A stretch of DNA of 64,000 bases from Gammaproteobacteria bacterium (GCA_015709615.1 CP054179.1:1984001-2048000); one strand, 5' to 3'. Shown: positions 1 through 9,413, numbered from the stretch's first letter. Notes: generated from the letters alone by a model not told the origin. Made by a program: numbers and translations.

Positions 1-46
1 GAGATTCATCGAGTAGTTCTCTGGTCGCTTTGATTGATAGCGTGGA

Positions 47-2491
47 TCAACCTTGTTTTTGTTCGTGACTGTCGTAGAGGGCTTGCTCAAGCTCCTTTAC
101 GGCTTGGATGTATTGCTCGACGCTGCCGAAAATGCCGCGGCGGATCTGGGTTTTGCTGCCGAACCGATCGAACGGCGGCAGCTCCAGTACCTTGGCGTCT
201 TCGATGTCTTGCACGCCGTGGCCGGCGAATTTGTCGAGCAGGGCTTCGAGTACGGCGCGGGCTTGCTCGCCATATTTGCCGAATACGTTGCGCTTCTTGA
301 CGTTGTTGGCACGCTCACGGCGGGTGAGTGGTTTTTGGTCGAAGGCGACATGGGCGACCAGATCGAAGGCATCCAGCTCGCTGCCGTTGGCAACCGCCTG
401 CTGCAAGATTTCGAGCGGCACGCCGTGGCCGGCCAGCTCGTCCAGCACGGCCTGCTTGCGCTCGGCACTGTTCCAGCGGCGCAGAAAGTCGGTCATCGTG
501 CCGAACTCGGCTTGCAGTGCTTTTTTGATGTCGTCCTTGAGCAGAACGCGGTAGTCCTCGGTGATGAGCTTGCCGTTGGCATCGAGGTATTGCGAGCGCT
601 CCACTGCCACGCACACATTGACGTCGTCGATGACGTATTTGATGCGGCCTTCACCGCCACCCCCTGTATCACCGCCGCCAGTGGAGCCGGAGCCATAAGG
701 CGGTGGTTCGGGCTCTCTAACACCTGGTGGATTTGTGTCTTCCGGCGGCACCACGGGTTCATCGGGCTTGGGCTCGTAGATCACCACCGGCTCGCCATCG
801 AAATCAGGATCGGCGAATAGGCGCGTGGCGCCTTTGAAGTCCATGATAGTGAAGTAGAGTTTCTGGTAATCCTCACGCAACCGAGTACCCCGGCCAATGA
901 TCTGCTTGAACTCGGTCATCGAGTTGATGTTTTGATCGAGCACGATAAGCTTGCAGGTCTTGGCATCAACCCCGGTGGTGAGCAGTTTGGAGGTGGTGGC
1001 AATGACCGGATACGGCTCGTCATTGTCGATGAAGTAGGAGAGCTGGGCCTTACCTTCGTTGTCGTCGCCGGTGATGCGCATCACATAACGGCGGTTACTG
1101 GCGGCGGCTGGGATCAGTTTGACCAGCTCTTGCCGCATGCGCTCGGCGTGGTCCTGGTCGTCGCAGAAAACAATGGTCTTGGCCATCGGGTCGGTCGCTT
1201 TGAGATATTCCCATACCTTGCTGGCGACGAGCCGGGTACGCTTTTCCAGTACCAGATTGCGGTCGAAATCCTTGGTGTTGTACTGGCGCTGTTCAACCGC
1301 TTGGCCGAGCTTGTCGACCTTGCCCTTCTCCGGCGTGTAACCGACGGCGTCGACATCGGTGGCGATGCGGATCACCTTGTAAGGTGCGAGAAAGCCGTCT
1401 TCAATGCCTTGTTTGAGCGAGTAGGTGTAGACCGGTTCACCAAAATAGTTGATATTGCTGATGTCTTTGGTTTCTTTGGGCGTAGCAGTCAAGCCTAAGT
1501 GCGTGGCTCCGCTGAAGTAATCGAGCACGTCACGCCACGCCGAGTCATCGGCAGCACTACCCCGGTGGCATTCGTCTATGACCACCAAGTCAAAAAAATC
1601 CGCCGGAAACTGGCGGTAGATCTGCTTCCACTCCTCTTTGCCGGTCACGGACTGATACAGCGCCAGGTAGATCTCATAGTTTTTCTTAACTTCCCGGTTA
1701 ATGACTTTGTGCATCACCTCGCCGAATGGGGCGAAATCCTGTTGCATGGTTTGGTCAACGAGAATGTTACGGTCAGCCAAAAACAGAATGCGCTTCTTGG
1801 CTTTGGCTTTCCATAAACGCCAGATAATTTGAAAAGCGGTGTAGGTTTTACCGGTGCCAGTGGCCATGACCAGCAACACGCGTTGTTGCCCTTTCGCAAT
1901 GGCCTCGATGGCACGATTGGTGGCTACGCGCTGGTAATAGCGAGGTTCTTTGCTACTGCCATCCGAATAGAAAGGCTGCTCAACAAGCTTGACGACCGCG
2001 GGCTCGATCAGTCCCTTCCATTGCTGGTACAGCGGCCAAAGGTCATCAAAGGAGGGAAATTCGCCGAGTGACAACTCTCGTTCGACAGGCGGGTTCAATC
2101 CAGTGCGATCGTGTAGCAGGAAACCATCTCCATTGCTGCTGATGGCAAATGGAACATCCAGCATTTCGGCATAAGCCAAGGCCTGTTGCATGCCGTATCC
2201 AACCGGGAATCTGGCTTGTTTCGCTTCAATAACAGCGATAGGAACGTCGGGTCTTGCGTAGAGTACGAAATCGGCACGTTTCGGGCCGCCTTTGGCTTCG
2301 GGATTCTTGATGCGGACAGCAAGCTTGCCGCGCACCATGACGCGGCCATCGGTAAGATTCACTTCCTCGCGAAACTGGTGTTGTAGCCAGCCAGCTTGCT
2401 GGATGGCTGGGGTGATGAACTTGGTGCAGATATCCCGTTCGGATAGCTCCAGTTTGTTAATCATCTTTTCCTTCATCAACCTTGATAACAT
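47..2491 (-). CDS. hsdR: Type I restriction endonuclease, R (HsdR) subunit
   Basis: This is the motor and nuclease subunit of a type I restriction-modification complex, which translocates and cuts unmodified DNA. An N-terminal PD-(D/E)xK nuclease is visible (Asp74, then Glu89-Ala-Lys91), followed by a superfamily 2 helicase: Walker A ATGTGKT near residues 210-216, DECH at 306-309, LTATP at 334-338 and the motif VI run IIGRGTRLR. The length (814 aa) fits EcoEI-like HsdR proteins, which are shorter than EcoKI HsdR. The start is uncertain: the ATG at 2464 (MINKL) has AAGGA just upstream and may be the true one. No hsdM or hsdS lies in the window; they could be left of base 1, downstream of this gene. 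The family call is firm; activity is unproven. Confidence 0.93.
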   Translation of the reverse strand: MLSRLMKEKMINKLELSERDICTKFITPAIQQAGWLQHQFREEVNLTDGRVMVRGKLAVRIKNPEAKGGPKRADFVLYARPDVPIAVIEAKQARFPVGYGMQQALAYAEMLDVPFAISSNGDGFLLHDRTGLNPPVERELSLGEFPSFDDLWPLYQQWKGLIEPAVVKLVEQPFYSDGSSKEPRYYQRVATNRAIEAIAKGQQRVLLVMATGTGKTYTAFQIIWRLWKAKAKKRILFLADRNILVDQTMQQDFAPFGEVMHKVINREVKKNYEIYLALYQSVTGKEEWKQIYRQFPADFFDLVVIDECHRGSAADDSAWRDVLDYFSGATHLGLTATPKETKDISNINYFGEPVYTYSLKQGIEDGFLAPYKVIRIATDVDAVGYTPEKGKVDKLGQAVEQRQYNTKDFDRNLVLEKRTRLVASKVWEYLKATDPMAKTIVFCDDQDHAERMRQELVKLIPAAASNRRYVMRITGDDNEGKAQLSYFIDNDEPYPVIATTSKLLTTGVDAKTCKLIVLDQNINSMTEFKQIIGRGTRLREDYQKLYFTIMDFKGATRLFADPDFDGEPVVIYEPKPDEPVVPPEDTNPPGVREPEPPPYGSGSTGGGDTGGGGEGRIKYVIDDVNVCVAVERSQYLDANGKLITEDYRVLLKDDIKKALQAEFGTMTDFLRRWNSAERKQAVLDELAGHGVPLEILQQAVANGSELDAFDLVAHVAFDQKPLTRRERANNVKKRNVFGKYGEQARAVLEALLDKFAGHGVQDIEDAKVLELPPFDRFGSKTQIRRGIFGSVEQYIQAVKELEQALYDSHEQKQG

Positions 2492-2917
2492 TTATCTTAG
2501 GTTTCAGGCCATGCAGCTGCGCGTAATCCAAAATCAACACCTTCATTTATCGAAGTGATAGAGCGTATTCACATTCATTAGCTACCCGCAATAACTGCTT
2601 AATGTTTGCAGAGGCGCGGATGGACAAGGCTTAACTCTTGCGGGCTTCATGCATAGCCTTAATCTAAGGATGTATCGCAAATGTACTGCGTTTTGCTGCG
2701 TTGCACCAGTTCCACCGCAACGATGGCACTCAAGCCAAAGTGCTTGAGTGTATTCTCGACAGCTCTTATTCTGAACCACCGAGAAATCCTCGGTAGTTGC
2801 TAGTTCCCAATGCTATTGGGAGACAAATCGAAATTGATCGTAGAGTTATCCCAAAAATTTTTCTTCCACTTCATTGAGTAAACCCTGTGATGGCGATTAT
2901 TTTTTAGTCACTGCAGC
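2492..2917. other. Intergenic region with two tandem hairpins
   Basis: I see no convincing gene here. Two small perfect hairpins lie close together: ACCGAG (2778-2783) with CTCGGT (2789-2794), and CCCAAT (2806-2811) with ATTGGG (2815-2820). Neither is followed by a clear T-run in either direction, so they are not simple terminators. The stretch separates hsdR from rapA, both transcribed leftward. Confidence 0.4.
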
Positions 2918-5848
2918 TTACGTCGCCACGATCACCCGCACCGCATCGAGCCGCAAATTGCTGGATTTCAGCGCAGCGGTCAGTTGTTGTAATTGTTGCT
3001 CGAAGAACTGAATTTCCTCGTCGCGCACGTTCGGGTTGACTTGTTGCAATGCTTTGAGACGTTCGATTTCCGGGGTGAAGGTTTGCCGGATGCGCGCTTC
3101 GGCGGCGGCGATGAGTTGCGGCGCTTGCGCGCTGGCTTGTTGTTCGCTGGCGGTCAGCAGTTCGCGGATCGCGTCTTCTTTCAGTTGGATCACTTGCTTG
3201 GCGATGCCGGTGGCAACCGGTTGCAGGTGCTGGTTGATCGATTCGTGATCGAGGTGCGGATAATCGCCGTTGCCTTGTTCGTCGAGCAGGATGCGGATCA
3301 CGGCGGGCGGCAGGTAGCGGTTGCTTTGCTGCACGTTGTGCCCGCTGGCTTCGAGCACGAACAGGGTTTCGAGCAGCAGGGTGCCGGGCTGCACGCGTTT
3401 GTGTTTCATCATCGCCACCACGGCGTTGCCGTTTTCGTGGTTCAGAATCCGTTCCATCGCGTGCGTGACCATCGGGTGTTCCCACGTCAGGAAGCGCATG
3501 TCCTCGTTGCTCAGCGCCACATTGCGCGAGTAGGTGATGATCGAGCCTTCGTCGTCCAGGCCGGGAAACGGCATACTCATGAGTTCGCTCGGTTCGATCA
3601 GGAAGCTGCCGGCGCGGTGTTCTTCGATGTGCACACCGCAGCAATCGAATACCGTGTCCATGTACTGCGGCAGCAGCGGATCGTCATCCTGCGCTTGCGC
3701 TTGCTCGGTCAACCGGTTGGCGATAAGCGGGCGGAACGAATTGTATTCGAGCAGTCTGTCGCGGCCGCGGTCGAGTGCTTCGTTCAATTCCCGGTGTGCC
3801 GATTGCGTATCGCCAATCAACTCGCTCAATGCTTCGGTCTGGGTTTGGCGTTGATGCAGCGCGGCGATGAGTTGCTCTTCGACTTTGACAAACACCGTTT
3901 GACCGGCCGGACAGGTTTTTTCGAACGCGTTCAGTCCTTCGTGGTACCAGTGGAACATCATTGCCAGCGCGCTGTTTTCCAGATAGGGCACGTGGATTTG
4001 GATAGTGTCGGTCTGGCCGATGCGATCGAGGCGGCCAATGCGTTGCTCCAGCAAATCCGGATTGAGTGGCAGATCGAATAGCACCAGATGATGCGCAAAC
4101 TGGAAATTGCGGCCTTCGCTGCCGATTTCGGAGCAGATCAGCACTTGACCGCCGGTTTCGCGGTCGGCAAAGAACGCCGCGGCGCGGTCGCGCTCGACCA
4201 GGCTCATGCTCTCGTGGAATACCGGAATGAATTGCCCGGTCTTCTCTTTCAGCGCTTGCGCCAGATCGCGCGCTGTTTGCGCGTTGGCAGCTATGACCAG
4301 CACTTTTTCCGGCTTCACCCGCTTGAGCGTCGCGATCAACCAATTTACGCGCGGGTCGATTTCGCTCCAGTACGGCTGATCATCTTCGCAGCGCACCTGG
4401 TAGATCAGTTCCGGGCACAGCAGCAATTGCGGTTTGGATAGCGCCGTGCTTTCAAACGTCGCCAGACAGGGCTGATATTCCGCCGGTAATGGCAGTGGGC
4501 AAGCCACCAGCTTGCGCCCGGGGAATCCTTTGACCGCCGCGCGGGTGTTGCGGAACAGAATACGTCCGGTGCCGTGCCGGTCGAGCAACGATTCCGCCAG
4601 TTTGTTGCGGGCTTGCGGGTCTTGCAGCTCCGCCAGCAGGGCTTGCGCTTGTGCCGGATCGAGTGTATCGGCGATCAGTTGGCGGATCTCGTCGTTCAAA
4701 TCCCTGCCTTCGAGCAGGGCTTCGACCGCTTGGGCGATCGGCTCGTACGATTGTTCCTCGGCGACAAATCCGGAAAAACTGCTGAAGCGGTGCGGATCAA
4801 GCAGGCGCAGGCGGGCATAGTGACTGGCTTTGCCGAGTTGTTCCGGCGTCGCGGTCAACAGCAGCACGCCGCGGGTGCGCATCGCCAGTTGTTCGATCAT
4901 GGCGTATTGCGGGCTGACGGCTTGCGGCGACCAATGCAAATGATGCGCTTCGTCGACCACCAGCAAATCCCAGCGGCCTTGCAGCGCTTGTTCAAACCGT
5001 TTTGGATGCTGGCGCAGAAAATGCAGGCTGCACAGCACCAGTTGCTCGCTGTGAAACGGGTTTTCACCATTTTCACTTTTGCTGCTGCGGCTGTCTTCTT
5101 CGTCTTCGCCTTCATCTTCGTCTTCGTCACTTGCTTCCAGCGACACGCAGCGTTCTTCGTCGAAAATACTGAATTGCAGATTGAAACGCCGCAGCATTTC
5201 CACCAGCCATTGATGCACCAGGGTTTCCGGCACTACGATGAGCACACGCTTGGCGCGTTCGGTCAACAATTGCTGGTGCAGAATCAATCCGGCTTCGATG
5301 GTTTTACCCAGACCGACTTCGTCGGCCAGCAGCACGCGCGGCGCAAAACGCCGGCCGACTTCGTGCGCAATATAAAGCTGATGCGGAATCAGGTTGGTGC
5401 GTGTGCCCACCAAGCCGTACAGCGGTGCGTTTGCCAGCCGGTTGCGGATCAGCAGCGTTTGATAGCGAATGCGAAACCATTTGTCCTGATCGAATTGGCC
5501 CGAAAATAAACGTTCGCTTGGACGGTTCAATTGCAGATGATGCGCCAGCTGTTCTTCGGCGAGCTCGACCCGATGTCCGCTTTCACTCACACCCGAGTAG
5601 CGCATCAAACCGTTGTGTTCACTTACTTCGATTACTTTTAAAACAACGCCACCGTGACTGCTGATGACATCCCCAGTCTTGAAAACCACTCGCGTCAACG
5701 GCGCTGACTGTTTGGCGTAGGAACGGGTTTCAGCCGTTGCGCCAAAAACGATGGTTACAATCCGGTGTTCCACACTTTGAACTGTACCGAGACCGAGCTG
5801 TAAATCAACATCGCAGATCCAGCGTTGACCTGGCTTAAAATCATGCAT
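2918..5848 (-). CDS. rapA: RNA polymerase-associated Snf2-type ATPase RapA (HepA)
   Basis: RapA is a Swi2/Snf2 ATPase that binds RNA polymerase and helps recycle it after transcription. The 976-aa product is close to the 968 aa of E. coli RapA. Its N-terminus has the Tudor-like module (residues 1-110). The helicase core shows DEVGLGKT near 175-183, DEAH at 299-302, LLTATPEQLG, and the motif V-VI run ending in QRIGRLDRIGQ. An acidic, low-complexity insertion rich in Asp and Glu sits near 239-258, between motifs I and II. The start (MHDFKPGQRW) matches the family; its ribosome-binding site is weak. It is transcribed alone, and a 9-bp inverted repeat lies 33 bases upstream. This ordinary RapA is distinct from the Snf2 protein of the defence operon at 58.9 kb. 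Confidence 0.95.
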   Translation of the reverse strand: MHDFKPGQRWICDVDLQLGLGTVQSVEHRIVTIVFGATAETRSYAKQSAPLTRVVFKTGDVISSHGGVVLKVIEVSEHNGLMRYSGVSESGHRVELAEEQLAHHLQLNRPSERLFSGQFDQDKWFRIRYQTLLIRNRLANAPLYGLVGTRTNLIPHQLYIAHEVGRRFAPRVLLADEVGLGKTIEAGLILHQQLLTERAKRVLIVVPETLVHQWLVEMLRRFNLQFSIFDEERCVSLEASDEDEDEGEDEEDSRSSKSENGENPFHSEQLVLCSLHFLRQHPKRFEQALQGRWDLLVVDEAHHLHWSPQAVSPQYAMIEQLAMRTRGVLLLTATPEQLGKASHYARLRLLDPHRFSSFSGFVAEEQSYEPIAQAVEALLEGRDLNDEIRQLIADTLDPAQAQALLAELQDPQARNKLAESLLDRHGTGRILFRNTRAAVKGFPGRKLVACPLPLPAEYQPCLATFESTALSKPQLLLCPELIYQVRCEDDQPYWSEIDPRVNWLIATLKRVKPEKVLVIAANAQTARDLAQALKEKTGQFIPVFHESMSLVERDRAAAFFADRETGGQVLICSEIGSEGRNFQFAHHLVLFDLPLNPDLLEQRIGRLDRIGQTDTIQIHVPYLENSALAMMFHWYHEGLNAFEKTCPAGQTVFVKVEEQLIAALHQRQTQTEALSELIGDTQSAHRELNEALDRGRDRLLEYNSFRPLIANRLTEQAQAQDDDPLLPQYMDTVFDCCGVHIEEHRAGSFLIEPSELMSMPFPGLDDEGSIITYSRNVALSNEDMRFLTWEHPMVTHAMERILNHENGNAVVAMMKHKRVQPGTLLLETLFVLEASGHNVQQSNRYLPPAVIRILLDEQGNGDYPHLDHESINQHLQPVATGIAKQVIQLKEDAIRELLTASEQQASAQAPQLIAAAEARIRQTFTPEIERLKALQQVNPNVRDEEIQFFEQQLQQLTAALKSSNLRLDAVRVIVAT

Positions 5849-5880
5849 GCGCTAATTATTGATTGATCGAAAAGAGCAGT

Positions 5881-5913
5881 ATAGTAATAGAAAGTGAAAA
5901 AAATTATTACTAT
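5881..5913. promoter_or_regulatory. 9-bp inverted repeat upstream of rapA
   Basis: ATAGTAATA (5881-5889) and its exact complement TATTACTAT (5905-5913) are separated by 15 bases, about 33 bases before the rapA start. It could be an operator or a leader hairpin. No T-run follows it, so a terminator is unlikely. Its function is inferred only from position. Confidence 0.35.
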
Positions 5914-5961
5914 CTCTTGGATCCGCAAAACATGGTGAAGAAAACCGGAGGGGAAAAAATT

Positions 5962-5992
5962 TAGCCGGTTAATTTTAAAAATTAACCGGCTA
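5962..5992 (-). terminator. Rho-independent terminator after the DUF2490 gene
   Basis: A near-perfect stem begins TAGCCGGTTAAT (5962-5973) and ends with its complement at 5981-5992, with a loop of only a few bases. Read leftward, the stem is followed by AATTTTTT, the T-run expected for termination of the minus-strand gene ending at 6043. Confidence 0.85.
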
Positions 5993-6042
5993 TCAAAAAC
6001 ATCGTATTAAATACTAAACCATCAATACCACATCATGCTGTC

Positions 6043-6795
6043 TTAGAAATTCAGAAACAAATTAGCCCCAAAAATATGCATCATTTGATCAGGACGAGCA
6101 CTATGCGCTCTATTGATCAATTGGTTCATATAGCCCAGTTCAACAGTTGCAATTTGATTGACTTTGTAGCCTAATCCAACAAATCCCCGGTTTTGATCAA
6201 ACCCGTTAGTAATCCAACCCGCATGCGCCGTATTCATTGCAATAAACAATTCGTCTTGCACTATAAAGCTCAAATTAGGATGAGCCCAAGTCAAAGGAAC
6301 CGCCAGCTTTATTAATTGACGAAAACGATAAGCGACGTCGTTGGCACCTGGATCGGGAACTCTATGATCAAAGAAGCGTTCCTCAAAACGGCTGCGCCAT
6401 GACAATCGTCCAAATGAAAAATTATCAGCCCAGGTTACTTGTTGCCAGAGCCGATGCTCATTAAAGCAACCAACGCGCTGAATGGGTTCACACGTTGGCG
6501 CCCAAGCGTAACCTGCCCATACAACAATTTTGTCCGTTACCGCATAACCCAAGCCCGGACGAATCAGCGACTGAGTAAACTGGGAAGCATCATTACCAAA
6601 GCGCCCTTGCCCTTCAGCCCACCATCTGAATTTTTTTAATTCAGGATTCTGGGTATTCAGGAAACCAAAATTACCCAGTGCTGTGATATTTCCCCAAAAT
6701 TGAAAATCATCGACTATTTGCTCAGCCGCAACCGGCTTACTCAGAACCAAGCCAACCGCAGCCAATAAAACAAATTTGTTTATTTTTTTAAACAT
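6043..6795 (-). CDS. DUF2490 family outer-membrane protein
   Basis: This is a predicted small outer-membrane beta-barrel. A signal peptide covers roughly residues 1-24 (lysine-rich start, hydrophobic LLAAVGLVL core, cleavage after VAA). The mature part has DUF2490 features: an opening DFQFWGNIT, an internal WAEGQGRFG, FNEHRLWQQ, FRQLIKL, FDQNRGFVGLGYK and a final aromatic strand ending in Phe. Family members are annotated as outer-membrane proteins of unknown function. The gene stands alone, with a strong terminator 50 bases past the stop and a long AT-rich region upstream. Fold and location are inferred from the family; no function can be named. Confidence 0.82.
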   Translation of the reverse strand: MFKKINKFVLLAAVGLVLSKPVAAEQIVDDFQFWGNITALGNFGFLNTQNPELKKFRWWAEGQGRFGNDASQFTQSLIRPGLGYAVTDKIVVWAGYAWAPTCEPIQRVGCFNEHRLWQQVTWADNFSFGRLSWRSRFEERFFDHRVPDPGANDVAYRFRQLIKLAVPLTWAHPNLSFIVQDELFIAMNTAHAGWITNGFDQNRGFVGLGYKVNQIATVELGYMNQLINRAHSARPDQMMHIFGANLFLNF

Positions 6796-7463
6796 GCAAT
6801 CTCCCTATTTAAACAATATGATTTTAAAAAGCTGTTTGTTAATATTTTTTATCAATAAAACAACATTTACCGCATGCAACTAGCCGTCATTATATTGAGG
6901 GTGGCCAGTCGCTTACTTCATTTTCCAAAACACCCTTGATTCTTTTAATAAAAAAAGAATTTTTGTTGCACATTTGCTACATGAACTGCGCACAGTAACA
7001 TAGTAAATGTTAAGAAAGTGTAAAGAATTACACTTGTGACAAATAGTATTGTCGCCATTAATTATTATTGAAATTGAAGAACCTAAATTAATAATAAATT
7101 AGCGCTGCTGCGCACGATCACACGGAAATTGTTAAGAAATTGTTAAGAAAGTGACGGTAAAACGACTGATGCTATTGAAACTTAAGCCATAATAAATGCA
7201 TGCGTTGCAAAGGAGCTTTCATTATTGCAATGATCGTATTGAATTTAAAAAGATACTTGGCGTTAGCAGTGGAAAAAAGTGATCTCAGGTTGATGAGTAA
7301 ATACCTCAAAACACACATTTGTTTGACAAGTCTTTGTAATACTGGGTATGGTAAGCCTCCTAAACCGTCAGGCTGATCAAAATTTTATAAAATATTTAAG
7401 CGACTAAGTTTGGATCGGGGTTATTCCCGGTATCGATGAAACTAAATAAATTGGAGTTGGAAA
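6796..7463. other. AT-rich intergenic region with repeated sites
   Basis: No gene is supported here. It separates the divergent DUF2490 and cytochrome genes. Visible structures are a perfect hairpin AAGTGTAA-agaa-TTACACTT (7016-7035), the 11-mer AAATTGTTAAG repeated in tandem (7126-7147), a near copy AAATGTTAAG (7005-7014), and a promoter-like pair upstream of the cytochrome. The arrangement suggests regulated divergent promoters. Confidence 0.45.
7323..7352 (+). promoter_or_regulatory. Candidate sigma-70 promoter for the cytochrome gene
   Basis: A consensus -35 TTGACA (7323-7328) is followed, 18 bases later, by TATGGT (7347-7352). Transcription would start about 100 bases before the cytochrome ATG. 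This is a match by eye only. Confidence 0.4.
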
Positions 7464-7772
7464 ATGAAAAAATTAAACTTTGCATTAACGATATCAGCGC
7501 TATTCGTATTAGCCGGCTGTGGCGCAAGCAGAGACTATTCCCCGCCCGCGGACGCATCCGGTGAAAAAATCTTCAGTTCGGCTTGCACGGAATGCCACAA
7601 ACCGTTAAGCGCCGATGTCGCGATGGTATTGAGTGAGAAAGTTGCCAACAAGGAAGCCATTATCAAGAAATTTCAATCGGGTAGCATGAGAATGCCGGCG
7701 TTTAAAAACATTCAGGGTGAAGCTGCTGACCGTTTAGCTGAGTACGTATTAACAAACAGCCAAGTCAAATAA
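7464..7772 (+). CDS. Small c-type cytochrome lipoprotein
   Basis: This is a one-haem cytochrome c predicted to be lipid-anchored and facing the periplasm. The lipobox LAGC places the modified cysteine at residue 19. A single haem-binding CTECH motif follows at 41-45, and a distal methionine in SMRMPAF is the likely sixth ligand. At 102 aa it has the size of a class I cytochrome domain. The start is supported by a GGAG-like site about 10 bases upstream. It stands alone between a long regulatory region and a convergent HemN-like gene. A role as a small electron carrier is inferred; redox partners are unknown. Confidence 0.88.
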   Translation: MKKLNFALTISALFVLAGCGASRDYSPPADASGEKIFSSACTECHKPLSADVAMVLSEKVANKEAIIKKFQSGSMRMPAFKNIQGEAADRLAEYVLTNSQVK

Positions 7773-7782
7773 ATTTAAAACA

Positions 7783-7806
7783 CCTGGGAATCCGGCGATT
7801 CTCAGG
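7783..7806. terminator. Bidirectional terminator hairpin between convergent genes
   Basis: CCTGGGAATC (7783-7792) pairs with GATTCTCAGG (7797-7806) around a CGGC loop, with one mismatch. It lies between the stops of the cytochrome and the HemN-like gene. A TTTT run is present only on the leftward side, so termination of the HemN-like transcript is better supported. Confidence 0.6.
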
Positions 7807-7812
7807 CGGAAA

Positions 7813-9258
7813 TTAAATAAGTATCGAGTAGTTCTTACACTGTTGATTAATGCGCAAATACTTGTCAAAAACCCTGCAAATGCTGTTAATCAATAATTGT
7901 CCCTGTGGTGTCACAGCAATTTCTTGATCATCCAGAGTGATCAAGCCGGCTTGTTCATAGGCTAAGAGTTCCGCTAATTCGGCAGAAAAATATTCTTTGA
8001 ATTCGATAGAGAAATACGTCTCTACCGATTCGAACGAAAGTATCGAATGACAAATAAGCGCTTGCATTACCGAGCGCCGGATTAAATCGTCGGCACTTAA
8101 TTCAATGCCTCGCATAATGGGAAGCACATTGCGCTCAAGCTTGTCATAGTAACGTTGAAGGCTACACTCATTTTGACTTAGCACCGAACCAAAACTTCCA
8201 ATTCCCGAAATTCCAAGCGCAATACGATAGCAATCAGGATAAATCGAATAACCTTGCAAGCCATAGCACAGTCTACCCTGGCGCTGCGCAATCACCAGTT
8301 GATCGTCCTGCACAGCAAAAAGATTCATGCCAATATGCTTATATCCGGCTTCCATCAGGCGAGAAATCGCCAGTAAAAGCATTTCTAAGACAGTTTCCGC
8401 ATCCGGCAAATCTTCTGAATTGATATTACGCTGCGGTTTGAATTTTCCGGGCAGATGATGATAATTCAATAAATTAATTTGATCCGGATGGGTTGTTATG
8501 ATTTTTTCCAGCGTGTATTCAAACTTTTTCACAGTCTGTGCCGGCAATCCATAAATCAATTCTGTTCGAATTGTTTTAAAGCCGGCTTGTTGTGCGTTGC
8601 AAATGGCACTTAACGTGACATCCTCTGTTTGAGCGCGATGTATGGATTGCTGAACGTCATGATCAAAATCCTGAACCCCAATAATCACGCAATTAAAACC
8701 GATTTCTTTCAATGCCCGCATAGACCAATGAGGCATCTGCCGAGAATCGACCTCAATGGTAAATTCTCCGTCTTTCATCAAGTTAAAATTTTGCTGAATT
8801 TCTTGCAAAATATTACTCAACTGAGCTTCATTGAGAAGAGTCGGAGTGCCGCCCCCAAAATATAATTGCTCCAGCTTAGGATTTTCCTTGAAGAATTGCG
8901 CTTGCAATTTTATTTCACGCGACAAGTGATTAAGATAGGTTGTTATGTTGTCATTGCCGTCCGTAATTATCTGGTTAAATTGACAGTAAAAGCATAAAGA
9001 ACGGCAAAATGGAATGTGCACATACAACGATAACGGACGGCGCAGATGTCCTGCTTTGCAATTCCTCAACCAAGCTGAGTAGGCCTGCGCATCAAATGCT
9101 TCGTCAAAAAAATCGATTTGTGGATATAAACGATAATCCGCATCGGAAACTCCGAAGCGGCGAATAAGGCCAGAATTAATGCGAAACAACTCGGTAGAAG
9201 AATCAAGAAATCCTAATGAATGCACTGGGAATCTCGCTTTGTGAAGAATGTTACCCAA
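7813..9258 (-). CDS. hemN: HemN-like radical SAM protein (oxygen-independent coproporphyrinogen III dehydrogenase type)
   Basis: HemN converts coproporphyrinogen III to protoporphyrinogen IX without oxygen, using an iron-sulfur cluster and SAM. The 481-aa product has the HemN N-terminal arm (RRFGVSDADYRLYPQIDFF), the radical SAM core with cysteines 85, 89 and 92 in HIPFCRSLCFYC, the FGGGTPTLL motif, and the C-terminal HemN domain. The motif usually continues as Cys-x-Cys; here the fourth cysteine, at 94, is Phe, as in HemW-like proteins. Catalysis is therefore less certain than family membership. It is divergent from fnr, and the FNR box between them suggests low-oxygen control. Confidence 0.85.
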   Translation of the reverse strand: MGNILHKARFPVHSLGFLDSSTELFRINSGLIRRFGVSDADYRLYPQIDFFDEAFDAQAYSAWLRNCKAGHLRRPLSLYVHIPFCRSLCFYCQFNQIITDGNDNITTYLNHLSREIKLQAQFFKENPKLEQLYFGGGTPTLLNEAQLSNILQEIQQNFNLMKDGEFTIEVDSRQMPHWSMRALKEIGFNCVIIGVQDFDHDVQQSIHRAQTEDVTLSAICNAQQAGFKTIRTELIYGLPAQTVKKFEYTLEKIITTHPDQINLLNYHHLPGKFKPQRNINSEDLPDAETVLEMLLLAISRLMEAGYKHIGMNLFAVQDDQLVIAQRQGRLCYGLQGYSIYPDCYRIALGISGIGSFGSVLSQNECSLQRYYDKLERNVLPIMRGIELSADDLIRRSVMQALICHSILSFESVETYFSIEFKEYFSAELAELLAYEQAGLITLDDQEIAVTPQGQLLINSICRVFDKYLRINQQCKNYSILI

Positions 9259-9399
9259 AGAAATCTGCGTTGATTTGCCATTTTTTACTGACTGCTTTGA
9301 TCAAATATTTGGCTTTGAGCGTTGCCAATTCATCAAAAAAGAATATCCACTCTGCCCTGCAATATCGTAAAATTATATTGCGTGATAAAAATATCCATT

Positions 9400-9413
9400 T
9401 TGATTCAGATCAA
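9400..9413. promoter_or_regulatory. Perfect FNR/ANR-type box
   Basis: TTGATTCAGATCAA matches the FNR consensus TTGAT-N4-ATCAA at every fixed position. It lies in the 196-base space between the divergent hemN-like gene and fnr, about 42 bases before the fnr start. Autoregulation of fnr, control of the hemN-like gene, or both are possible. Confidence 0.8.

Noticed and set aside
53..1498. Long plus-strand open frames opposite hsdR
   Set aside because: They mirror the strongly biased codon use of hsdR and show no protein family features.
2993..5509. Long plus-strand open frames opposite rapA
   Set aside because: Shadows of a well-supported RapA gene; sequence is low-information and without known motifs.
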